DNA of 64,000 nt from assembly GCA_947169245.1 (NCBI GenBank), contig CAMVPA010000002.1:1-64000 (forward strand), given 5' to 3'. The notes under the pieces were generated by a model. The model ran no database searches, was not told the origin of the DNA, and worked only from the letters and a program-made list of their open reading frames with translations. Shown here piece by piece: positions 56,091-64,000 of the stretch (the stretch's first letter is position 1; each line of letters starts with the position of its first letter). Both the position numbers and the translations under genes were made by a program. Source of the stretch: an uncultured Prevotellaceae bacterium. GTDB taxonomy: Bacteria > Bacteroidota > Bacteroidia > Bacteroidales > Bacteroidaceae.

Positions 56091-57341
56091 ATGAAAGATT
56101 TTAACTACTATGCGCCGACCGAAGTGGTGTTCGGCGAAAAGAGCGAGGAGCAGGTAGCTGCTCTCGTCAGGAAATACGGTGGCACGAAGGTGCTGGTACA
56201 TTTCGGTGGCCAAAGTGCCATTCGTTCAGGGTTGCTCGACAAGATCTGCGGCCTGCTCAGCGAGGGCGGCGTGCCCTTCGTCAAGCTGGGCGGCGTTGTG
56301 CCCAACCCCCGTCTGTCGTTAGCCAAGCAGGGCATTGAGCTCTGCCGCAAGGAGGGTGTCGACTTTATTCTCGCCGTAGGCGGTGGCTCCGTCATTGACT
56401 CAGCCAAGTGCATTGCCTATGGTGTGTGCATGGACGACGACGTGTGGAATCTCTATCTCGGCAAGACCGAGGCCCCCACGACCATGCTCCCCGTAGCTTC
56501 CGTGCTGACCATCCCCGCCGCCGGCAGCGAGATGAGCGAGGCCAGTGTTATCACCAACGCAGATGCCCCCCGCGAATCGGGGGGCAGGCTTCTGCCAGGG
56601 GGCACTAAACTGGGCTATTCCAACAACATGTCGCGTCCTAAGTTCGCCATCATGAATCCCTGTCGCACCTTTACCCTACCGCCCTACCAGACGGCAGCCG
56701 GCGTCACCGACATGATGATGCACACCATGGAGCGCTACTTCACGCTCGACGGCGACATGGACTTCACCACCGATGTGGCCGAAGCCATGCTGCGCAGCAT
56801 CAAGAACGCCGTCTTTGCCGTACTCAAGAATCCCGACGACTATCGCTATCGTGCACAAATCATGTGGGGCGGCTCGCTCATGCACAACGGACTGACTGGC
56901 TGTGGCGTTCACGACGATTGGGCCACACACCAGATAGAGCACGAACTCAGCGGCATGTTCGACGTGACCCATGGTGCCGGCCTTGCCGCCATCTGGCCAA
57001 GTTGGGCGCGTTATGTGTTGAACGACCGCACTGATGGCGATGACATCCACGCCTGCCGCTTGAGCCGCTTCGTGCGCTTTGCCGTCAACGTGATGAACGT
57101 TCCCAACGACTTCACCAACCCCGAAGCCACAGCTCTCAAGGGCATCGAGGCCATGGAGCGTTTCTACCACGCCATCGGCATGCCCATCAACATCAAGGAA
57201 CTTATCGGCCGCGACGTCACCGATGACGAGATTCGTGAGATGACGCGTAAGTGCAGCCGCAACTACGCCTCCACCTGCGGCGCGTTCAAGGTTTTGAAGG
57301 CCGACGACATGGAAGCCATTTACCGCATGGCACGAGGCTAA
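56091..57341 (+). CDS. Iron-containing alcohol dehydrogenase (BdhA/YqhD-like)
   Basis: MKDFNYYAPTEVVFGEKSEEQVAALVRKYGGTKVLVHFGG; FILAVGGGSVIDSAKCIAYG; AAGSEMSEASVITN; EHELSGMFDVTHGAGLAAIWPSWARY. Start trimmed to 56091. Confidence 0.92.
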   Translation: MKDFNYYAPTEVVFGEKSEEQVAALVRKYGGTKVLVHFGGQSAIRSGLLDKICGLLSEGGVPFVKLGGVVPNPRLSLAKQGIELCRKEGVDFILAVGGGSVIDSAKCIAYGVCMDDDVWNLYLGKTEAPTTMLPVASVLTIPAAGSEMSEASVITNADAPRESGGRLLPGGTKLGYSNNMSRPKFAIMNPCRTFTLPPYQTAAGVTDMMMHTMERYFTLDGDMDFTTDVAEAMLRSIKNAVFAVLKNPDDYRYRAQIMWGGSLMHNGLTGCGVHDDWATHQIEHELSGMFDVTHGAGLAAIWPSWARYVLNDRTDGDDIHACRLSRFVRFAVNVMNVPNDFTNPEATALKGIEAMERFYHAIGMPINIKELIGRDVTDDEIREMTRKCSRNYASTCGAFKVLKADDMEAIYRMARG

Positions 57342-57370
57342 CACCATCATAACACAAAGACCTAAAACTA

Positions 57371-59833
57371 ATGAAAAGACTAACAATACTATCATTGTTG
57401 GCTGTTGCGACAATTAGCCAAGCACAGGATCTCCACCTCAACGACCTCGAGTATTTCGAGCGTCAGGGAGTGAATGTTCTGGTATTCAGCAACAGCTTCA
57501 ACGGCGGGTTCAACGATGAGAAGAACTCCGGCATCGAGATCATACACCACGGTGTGCGCACGGTACAGGGTGGCGCTGTCCGTCTGAACAACACGCCCGA
57601 GCAGTGGGACCTGGTGCCCACAATGACAAGCCGCAAGGTCGATCGCGAGAACGGCAGCATCGAAGTGACACTGCGCTACAACGACTACGACTTCGACTCC
57701 CGCGTGGTGGTGACGGCTAAAGGCCAGGCCGTCGAGATTGCCGTCTGGCTCGACAAGCCCGTGCCCGAGAAGCTGGCTGGCGAGGCCGGCCTGAACATCG
57801 AGTTTCTACCGTCGCAGTACTGGCTCAAGACCTACAAGATGGACAACCGCTTAGGCCGCTTCCCACGCTATGCCACCAGTCAGACCGTGACCCGACCCAA
57901 CAGCGAGAAACCCCGCCAGTTCAAGGGCTTCAAGACCTACGACGACCGTGGCACCAACCGCTTCGTCGACCCTCTGCCACTGGAGACGGGCCACAGCCTC
58001 ACGGTAGCCACCGACGCCCCCGACCGTATGATACGCATCACAAGCAACGATGCCGAGCTGAAGCTCTACGACGGACGCATGTTGGCTCAAAACGGTTGGT
58101 TTGTGTTGCGCAGCGTGTTGCCAAAGGGCAAGACCGGCAAAGTCGTGACATGGACCGTCGAGCCCCATGCCATCGAGAATTGGATTCGCGAGCCGAACAT
58201 CGGTTTCTCGCAAGTGGGCTATATCCCCGAACAGCCGAAGGTTGCCGTCATCGAGTTGGATAAGAACGACAAAGTGCTACCGACGGCCTCGCTCCTGCGC
58301 ATCAAGGAAGACGGCACACGCGAAGTGGCTTACAAGGGCGACATCCGTGAGTGGGGACCCTACTTCAAGTACAACTATGTGAAGTTCGACTTCACCTCAG
58401 TACGCGAACCAGGCGTCTACTGCATCGAATATGGCCAGATCCGCACCAACGACTTCCTCATCGACGAGCACGTGTACGACAAGATTACCGATGCTACGAC
58501 CGACGTTTGGGTACCCATCCACATGAACCACATGTACGTCACCGAGGGCTACCGCACGTGGCATGGCGAACCGTTCAAGGAGGGCTATCTGCAGGCTCCC
58601 GAGAGCGACCACTTCGACCTACACCGCCAGGGTGCTCAGACCGATACGAAATACAAGCCCCTGGAGCTCATCCCCGGTCTGAACGTCGGTGGATTCTTCG
58701 ATGCCGGCGACTTCGACATCGAGACCGGTTCGAACATCAACGTGGTACAGAACTTCATCCGCACGTGGGAACTGTTCCACCCCCAGCGCGACGAGACCTT
58801 CGTCAGTCAGCAGCAGCGCTATGTAGAGCTGCACCGCCCTGACGGCGTGCCCGACGTGCTGCAGTTCATCGAACACGGCGTGCTGAACCTTGTGACACAG
58901 GCCGAACAGATTGGTCACATGGCCTCAACACTATCCAACTCCGTACTCGACAACTACCACCACCTGGGCGATGCTGCCAGCATCACCGATGGTCTGCACT
59001 ACGACCCATCGCTGAAGCCCTACGAGGTGAGTGCTGACGGCAAGCGGAGTGGTACGCCCGACGACATGTGGGCCTTCACGACCCGCAACCCGAGTCTCGA
59101 CCTTCAAGCGGCTGGTGTCTTCACCTCGGCTGCCCGTGTGCTTCGCGGCTATAATGATAAGCTGGCAGACAGAGCACAGAAACAGGCCGACCGCCTGCGT
59201 CAGGAGGCCCAAGAACTGATGAAGCAGCGTCGTCGGCCACGCGACAGACAGGCCGAGGCCGACAACGACTGGCTTACTGGCACTGGCGATGGTAACTACC
59301 GTAATGTGGCACGTAATCTGCAGACCATGCTCGACAGCATCCCAATGAAGGATGAAGCCTACAAACAGAAACTCAGGCCTGCCGTCCAACAATATGCCCA
59401 ATACATCAAGAGCTTTGACACACAGAACCCCTACGGCGTACCCATCGGTCTCGGCAACTGGGCTGGCGTCAACGCCGTGCTCAACTTCGGCATCACCGTC
59501 AACTATGCTCACATCTACTTCCCCGACATCATCTCGAAGGACGAGGTCTACCGCGTGGCCAACTGGCTCTACGGTTGCCACCCATACCATAACTATTCGT
59601 TCGTCGCCGTCGTTGGGGCCACCCGTCCGAAGCAGGTCTTCTATGGCAACAACCGCGCCGACTTCTCGGCCATCCCCGGCAACGTGGCCCCTGGCCTGCT
59701 GTTCCGTAAGCCCGATCACTTCGAGAACTACGACGACTGGCCTTTCCTGTGGGGGCAGAACGAGGGTACCATCGCTGGCAACACGCAGTACGTCATCTTC
59801 GGTTCATCATTTAAGAATATCGTAAACAAATAA
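57371..59833 (+). CDS. Glycoside hydrolase family 9 with N-terminal Ig-like domain
   Basis: NIGFSQVGYIPEQPKVAVIELD; GGFFDAGDFDIETGSN; HRPDGVPDVLQFIEHGVLNLVTQ; NPYGVPIGLGNWAGVNAVLNFGITVNYAHIYFPD; WGQNEGTIAGNTQYVIFG. Confidence 0.82.
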   Translation: MKRLTILSLLAVATISQAQDLHLNDLEYFERQGVNVLVFSNSFNGGFNDEKNSGIEIIHHGVRTVQGGAVRLNNTPEQWDLVPTMTSRKVDRENGSIEVTLRYNDYDFDSRVVVTAKGQAVEIAVWLDKPVPEKLAGEAGLNIEFLPSQYWLKTYKMDNRLGRFPRYATSQTVTRPNSEKPRQFKGFKTYDDRGTNRFVDPLPLETGHSLTVATDAPDRMIRITSNDAELKLYDGRMLAQNGWFVLRSVLPKGKTGKVVTWTVEPHAIENWIREPNIGFSQVGYIPEQPKVAVIELDKNDKVLPTASLLRIKEDGTREVAYKGDIREWGPYFKYNYVKFDFTSVREPGVYCIEYGQIRTNDFLIDEHVYDKITDATTDVWVPIHMNHMYVTEGYRTWHGEPFKEGYLQAPESDHFDLHRQGAQTDTKYKPLELIPGLNVGGFFDAGDFDIETGSNINVVQNFIRTWELFHPQRDETFVSQQQRYVELHRPDGVPDVLQFIEHGVLNLVTQAEQIGHMASTLSNSVLDNYHHLGDAASITDGLHYDPSLKPYEVSADGKRSGTPDDMWAFTTRNPSLDLQAAGVFTSAARVLRGYNDKLADRAQKQADRLRQEAQELMKQRRRPRDRQAEADNDWLTGTGDGNYRNVARNLQTMLDSIPMKDEAYKQKLRPAVQQYAQYIKSFDTQNPYGVPIGLGNWAGVNAVLNFGITVNYAHIYFPDIISKDEVYRVANWLYGCHPYHNYSFVAVVGATRPKQVFYGNNRADFSAIPGNVAPGLLFRKPDHFENYDDWPFLWGQNEGTIAGNTQYVIFGSSFKNIVNK

Positions 59834-59873
59834 GACAACCAAAAGAGTCATCGTAGAAACAGACAAGACCAAT

Positions 59874-60893
59874 ATGAAGATATTATTAATAGGCGGAACG
59901 GGCACCATCAGCAGTGCCATCACACGACAGTTGGCTGCAGAAGTTCACGAGTTGTGGTTGCTGAATCGTGGCACTCGTAAGGACGAGGTGCCTACTAACG
60001 TGAAACAGGTCATTGCTGATATTGACCAGACCGACGAAGTGCTGCGATTGCTTGGCGACGAGCAGTTCGATGTCGTCGGTGAGTTCATCGGCTTCGTGCC
60101 CGCACAGGTGGAGCGCGACATCCGACTCTTCCGCGGTCGCACTCGCCAATACGTCTATATCAGTTCAGCCTCAGCCTACAACAAGCCTGCGGCCAGCCAT
60201 GTCATCACTGAAGGCACAACACTGGCAAACCCACATTGGGAGTACTCGCGCAACAAGATTGCCTGCGAGGAACTGCTGATGCGTGAATACCGCGAAAAAG
60301 GCTTTCCCGTGACCATCGTACGCCCCAGTCACACTTACTGCGAGCGCGGTGTGCCCGTCAGCGTTCATGGACTGAAAGGCAGTTGGCAGGTGCTGAAACG
60401 TATGATTGAGGGCAAGCCAGTCATCGTTAACGGCGACGGCTCGTCGCTGTGGACGCTGACGTGGAATGAGGATTTTGCACGTGGCTTCATCGGTTTGCTC
60501 GGCAATCCGAAAGCCATTGGCGAGGCGTTCCAGATTATGAGCGACGAGCAGCTGACGTGGAACCAGATCTATGAGTGCGTCGGAAACGCACTCCACACGA
60601 CGCCGCGTCTCTATCATGTGGCTTCCGACTTCCTCGCCGCCGTCGCGCCTGCTGAGTGGGACTTCGAGGGCAACTTGTTGGGCGACAAGAGCATCACTGT
60701 CTGCTTCGACTGCACAAAGTTGAAGCGCGCCGTCCCTGGTTTCTGTTGTACCACCCGTTTCGACGAGGGCGTCCGCCGGTGCGTAGAGCATATACTAACC
60801 CACCCCGAGCTACAAGTAGAAGACCCCGAGTTTGATGCCTGGTGCGACCACGTGATTGAGGCTCAGGAGGAATTGAAAAACAAACTGAAATAA
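59874..60893 (+). CDS. NAD-dependent epimerase/dehydratase family protein
   Basis: MKILLIGGTGTISSAITRQLA Rossmann motif; YISSASAYNKPAASHVITEGTTLANPHWEYSRNKIACEELL (YxxxK-like). Confidence 0.87.
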   Translation: MKILLIGGTGTISSAITRQLAAEVHELWLLNRGTRKDEVPTNVKQVIADIDQTDEVLRLLGDEQFDVVGEFIGFVPAQVERDIRLFRGRTRQYVYISSASAYNKPAASHVITEGTTLANPHWEYSRNKIACEELLMREYREKGFPVTIVRPSHTYCERGVPVSVHGLKGSWQVLKRMIEGKPVIVNGDGSSLWTLTWNEDFARGFIGLLGNPKAIGEAFQIMSDEQLTWNQIYECVGNALHTTPRLYHVASDFLAAVAPAEWDFEGNLLGDKSITVCFDCTKLKRAVPGFCCTTRFDEGVRRCVEHILTHPELQVEDPEFDAWCDHVIEAQEELKNKLK

Positions 60894-60894
60894 G

Positions 60895-61881
60895 ATGAAA
60901 CAGAACCAAAACATGCGTGTCGGCATCATTGGTACTGGATGGATTGCCGACAAAGCTGCAATCACCTTGAATGGACTGCAGCAGTGCGAGGCCTATGCCG
61001 TGGGCTCGCGCTCACAGCTTACGGCCGATGCTTTCGCCCAGAAATGGAACATCAGTAGGGCCTACGGCTCATACACGGAACTGATTGCCGACCCCGATGT
61101 CGACCTCATCTACGTCGGTACGCCCCATTCACACCACTATGACGTAACGAAAGAGGCGCTGCTGGCCGGCAAACCCTGTCTCGTGGAGAAAGCGTTCATG
61201 GCGAATGCCCGTCAGACAAAGGAAATAATCGATTTGGCTCACGAGCAGAAGGTATTCCTCGCCGAGGCCATCTGGACGCGCTACCAGCCCGTCGTACAGA
61301 CTGTTCGCGAGCTCATCGGAAGCGGACGCATCGGCCAGCCGCGTCTGCTCACGGCCACGCTCGGCTATTCGATGGGCAATAAAGAGCGTATCATGCGTCC
61401 CGACCTCTGCGGCGGCGCCCTGCTCGACCTCGGCGTCTATGCACTGAACTTCACGAGGATGTTCTTCCCTGCCGACATTGTCAGCATCGACGGCACGTGT
61501 GTGAAGTCGGCGACGGGCATGGACCTGACCAATGCGACGACCCTCGTTTTGAAGGATGGCATGCTCGCCAACCTGCAGTCATCGGCACAATGTGTTGGCG
61601 ACAACATCGGCGTCATTGCGGGCACCGAGGGCAACCTCATCATCGACAACATCAACAACCCGCAGACCATCACCGTAAATGGTCCCGACCGCACCTACAT
61701 CGAGACCATCCGCGTGCCGCAACAGATTACCGGCTACGAATACCAGTTCATCGCCTGCCGACAAGCACTTATCGACGGTCTCCTTGAACCGCGCGAGATG
61801 CCTCATGCTGAGACGCTCTATATCATGCAGCTCATGGACGGACTGCGCCAGAAGTGGGGCGTCCACTACCCAATGGACTAA
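60895..61881 (+). CDS. Gfo/Idh/MocA-family oxidoreductase
   Basis: MRVGIIGTGWIADKAAITLNGLQQCEAYAVGSRS; DLIYVGTPHSHHYDVTKEALLAGKPCLVEKAFMANARQTKEII. Confidence 0.92.
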   Translation: MKQNQNMRVGIIGTGWIADKAAITLNGLQQCEAYAVGSRSQLTADAFAQKWNISRAYGSYTELIADPDVDLIYVGTPHSHHYDVTKEALLAGKPCLVEKAFMANARQTKEIIDLAHEQKVFLAEAIWTRYQPVVQTVRELIGSGRIGQPRLLTATLGYSMGNKERIMRPDLCGGALLDLGVYALNFTRMFFPADIVSIDGTCVKSATGMDLTNATTLVLKDGMLANLQSSAQCVGDNIGVIAGTEGNLIIDNINNPQTITVNGPDRTYIETIRVPQQITGYEYQFIACRQALIDGLLEPREMPHAETLYIMQLMDGLRQKWGVHYPMD

Positions 61882-61913
61882 ATACCGGAGATCGTTACGA
61901 ATCAATAGCTCGG

Positions 61914-62933
61914 ATGATGAAAACACTAATGACCATTATTATGTTCGCCGCCAGTCTATTAATGGCTTCGGCGCAACAGCGCGGCCCGCGCATCAGAAAG
62001 GACATCCCGCTGGACTCCATTCGCCTGAGCGATCCGGCAATCCTGGCCGACCGACAGACAAAGATGTACTACATGACGGGCACGGGCGGCATGATGTGGC
62101 GCTCGGCAGACCTGAAACTCTGGGAGGGACCGCATCGCGTGACAGAGTTCGAGGCTGACTCGTGGATGGGGCCGCGACCGATGATATGGGCGGCGGAGCT
62201 GCACCAGATAGACCCACCCCCCTCTGCCACAGGGGCGGGGAGTTGGTACTACTACTTCGCGACGTTCACGAACCAGGCCGTCATCATCGACACCGTGCGC
62301 GGCAATGCCATTGAGCGGCGCGCCTCGCAGGTGCTCCGTGCCAACAATCCCATGGGGCCATACCGTGCCTTCGGTGACGCCACCTATCTGCCCGCCGACC
62401 GTCCGACACTCGACGGCACTTTCTGGCGCGACAGCGACGGCAAACCCTATATGGTGTTCTGCGGTGAATGGCTACAGAACTGGAACGGCACGATGGAGAA
62501 GATTGAATTGAAACCCGACCTCAGTGGTACCATAGGCGAACCTAAAGTGCTCTTCCGCGCCAGTGACTCGCCTTGGAGCAGGGAGAAGAACGACAAGGGG
62601 GAAATCACATGGAACAAGGTAACCGACGGACCTTACCTCTTCCGCACAGCGACGGGACGGCTGGGCATGCTCTGGACCTCGTGGGTCTTCGATGTCTATA
62701 CGCAGGGCGTGGCCTACTCGGAGAGCGGCACCCTCGACGGCCCATGGATGCAGGAGCCCGAGCCTATCACGCCTCCGGGCTACGGCCACTCGATGCTCTT
62801 CCAGCGCTTCGACGGCCAGTGGATGATGTCCGTACACCACCACTCGAAGGATGCCCGCGGGCGCACCGTGCGCATCCCCCACCTGTTCGAGGTGGACTTG
62901 AGCGGCGACAAACTGATTGTAAAAACCAAGTAA
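61914..62933 (+). CDS. GH43-like five-bladed propeller glycosidase
   Basis: MMKTLMTIIMFAASLLMASAQ; DIPLDSIRLSDPAILADRQTKMYYMTGTGGMMWRSADLKLWEGPHRV; DGTFWRDSDGKPYMVFCGEWLQ; GYGHSMLFQRFDGQWMMSVHHHSK. Confidence 0.82.
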   Translation: MMKTLMTIIMFAASLLMASAQQRGPRIRKDIPLDSIRLSDPAILADRQTKMYYMTGTGGMMWRSADLKLWEGPHRVTEFEADSWMGPRPMIWAAELHQIDPPPSATGAGSWYYYFATFTNQAVIIDTVRGNAIERRASQVLRANNPMGPYRAFGDATYLPADRPTLDGTFWRDSDGKPYMVFCGEWLQNWNGTMEKIELKPDLSGTIGEPKVLFRASDSPWSREKNDKGEITWNKVTDGPYLFRTATGRLGMLWTSWVFDVYTQGVAYSESGTLDGPWMQEPEPITPPGYGHSMLFQRFDGQWMMSVHHHSKDARGRTVRIPHLFEVDLSGDKLIVKTK

Positions 62934-62934
62934 G

Positions 62935-64000
62935 ATGAAACAGCTAATCATTATCCTCGCCTGCCTCACGGCAACGCTGACGGCAGCGGCAAAACCCAAG
63001 CGCGCCCTTACCGAGAAGGACATGGGGGCCTATCTCTTTACCTACTTCAGCGACCCTACACACGGGCTGTTCATGGCCATCAGCTACGACGGCTATACGT
63101 TTACGGCGGTGAACAATGCCGAGCCGATTATCTCGGGCGACTCTATAGCCGAGCAGCACGGCATCCGCGACCCGCACATCTACCGCGCACCGAACGGGAA
63201 ATTCTACATCGCCATGACCGACCTACACATCTTCGGCAAGCAGAAGGGTATACGCACCACCCAATGGGAGCGCGAAGAGAAATACGGCTGGGGCAACAAC
63301 CGGGGACTGGTGCTCATGGCCAGCGACGACCTCATCCACTGGACGCACCATGTGGCACGCATCGACAAGCTCTTCCCCGAGAAGTTCGGCGAGGTGGCCT
63401 GCACATGGGCGCCGCAGACCATCTGGGATCCTGCCGTTGGCAAGCCTATGGTCTATTTCACTATTCGCCAGCAGGCGGGAGGCCGCACGAAACTCTATTA
63501 CAGCTATGCCGACGAGGCCTTCACCACGCTCGAGACCGAGCCGCAGTTGCTCTTCGAGTACCCCGACACGACGATTCAGGTGCTCGACGCCGACATCTGC
63601 CCGATGCCCGACGGCCGCTACTTCATGACTTACGTCTCACAGGAGAACCCCGGCGGCATCAAGTATATGATCAGCGACCGCATCAACCACTTCGACGACT
63701 ATCACGCCGAGCAGATCGACACCGAGCGCACGGGCTGCGAGGCTCCCAACGTGTGGAAGCGCATCGGACAGAAGAAATGGGTCGTCATGTACGACATCTA
63801 CACCATCCACCCCAACAACTTCGGCTTCGTGGAGACCTCGGACTTCAAGACTTTCACGCCGCTGGGCCGCTTTGGCGAGGGAAAGATGAAGATGACCAAT
63901 TTCGTGTCGCCCAAGCACGGCTCGGTCATCCACATCACGAAAGCCGAGGCGAAGCGATTGGAGCAGTACTGGAGCGAAAGGCAACAGCAGAAGAAGGCCA
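62935..64000 (+). CDS. GH43-like glycosidase, C-terminus cut by window edge
   Basis: MKQLIIILACLTATLTAAAKPKRALTEKDMGAYLFTYFSDPTHGLFMAISYDGYTFTAVNNAEPIISG...GIRDPHIYRAPNGKFYIAMTDL. Frame open to position 64000. Confidence 0.82.
   Translation, partial: MKQLIIILACLTATLTAAAKPKRALTEKDMGAYLFTYFSDPTHGLFMAISYDGYTFTAVNNAEPIISGDSIAEQHGIRDPHIYRAPNGKFYIAMTDLHIFGKQKGIRTTQWEREEKYGWGNNRGLVLMASDDLIHWTHHVARIDKLFPEKFGEVACTWAPQTIWDPAVGKPMVYFTIRQQAGGRTKLYYSYADEAFTTLETEPQLLFEYPDTTIQVLDADICPMPDGRYFMTYVSQENPGGIKYMISDRINHFDDYHAEQIDTERTGCEAPNVWKRIGQKKWVVMYDIYTIHPNNFGFVETSDFKTFTPLGRFGEGKMKMTNFVSPKHGSVIHITKAEAKRLEQYWSERQQQKKA

Overview
The window looks like a Bacteroidales chromosome segment, Prevotella-like by codon usage, signal peptides, TAnnTTTG promoter boxes and 'YDLxGR...KGIYIxNGRKV' protein tails. 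There are three blocks. (1) Positions 1-6.7 kb and 29.1-64 kb are a large plant-glycan degradation locus: GH31, GH95, GH43, GH2, GH127, GH30, a GH2-GH29 fusion, a CE1-like esterase, two tandem GH115, a CotH-like protein, GH30 xylanase, GH9, two more GH43, an outer-membrane beta-barrel receptor, an alcohol dehydrogenase and two sugar-modifying dehydrogenases. No recognisable SusC/SusD pair is present. (2) Positions 6.7-28.8 kb are a co-directional run of 19 minus-strand genes with gaps of about 54 bp or less. It encodes two radical-SAM enzymes, a protein with a signal peptide and two SAM-methyltransferase domains, an EamA permease, a signal-peptide-bearing MTA/SAH nucleosidase, a TonB-type/OMP barrel, a C10 cysteine peptidase with an inserted domain, BACON and fimbrillin-like surface proteins, and several internally duplicated uncharacterised secreted families. 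This is my best candidate for an undescribed system. (3) Positions 1.4-2.34 kb are a repeat-rich non-coding interval with a 34-bp minisatellite and a 538-bp MITE-like element with 23-bp terminal inverted repeats. Across the window, GC-rich palindromic elements sit in frame inside at least 15 coding sequences, and both GH115 paralogs carry one at the same place. Family calls come from reading motifs; no database search was run. No rRNA, tRNA or CRISPR was found.
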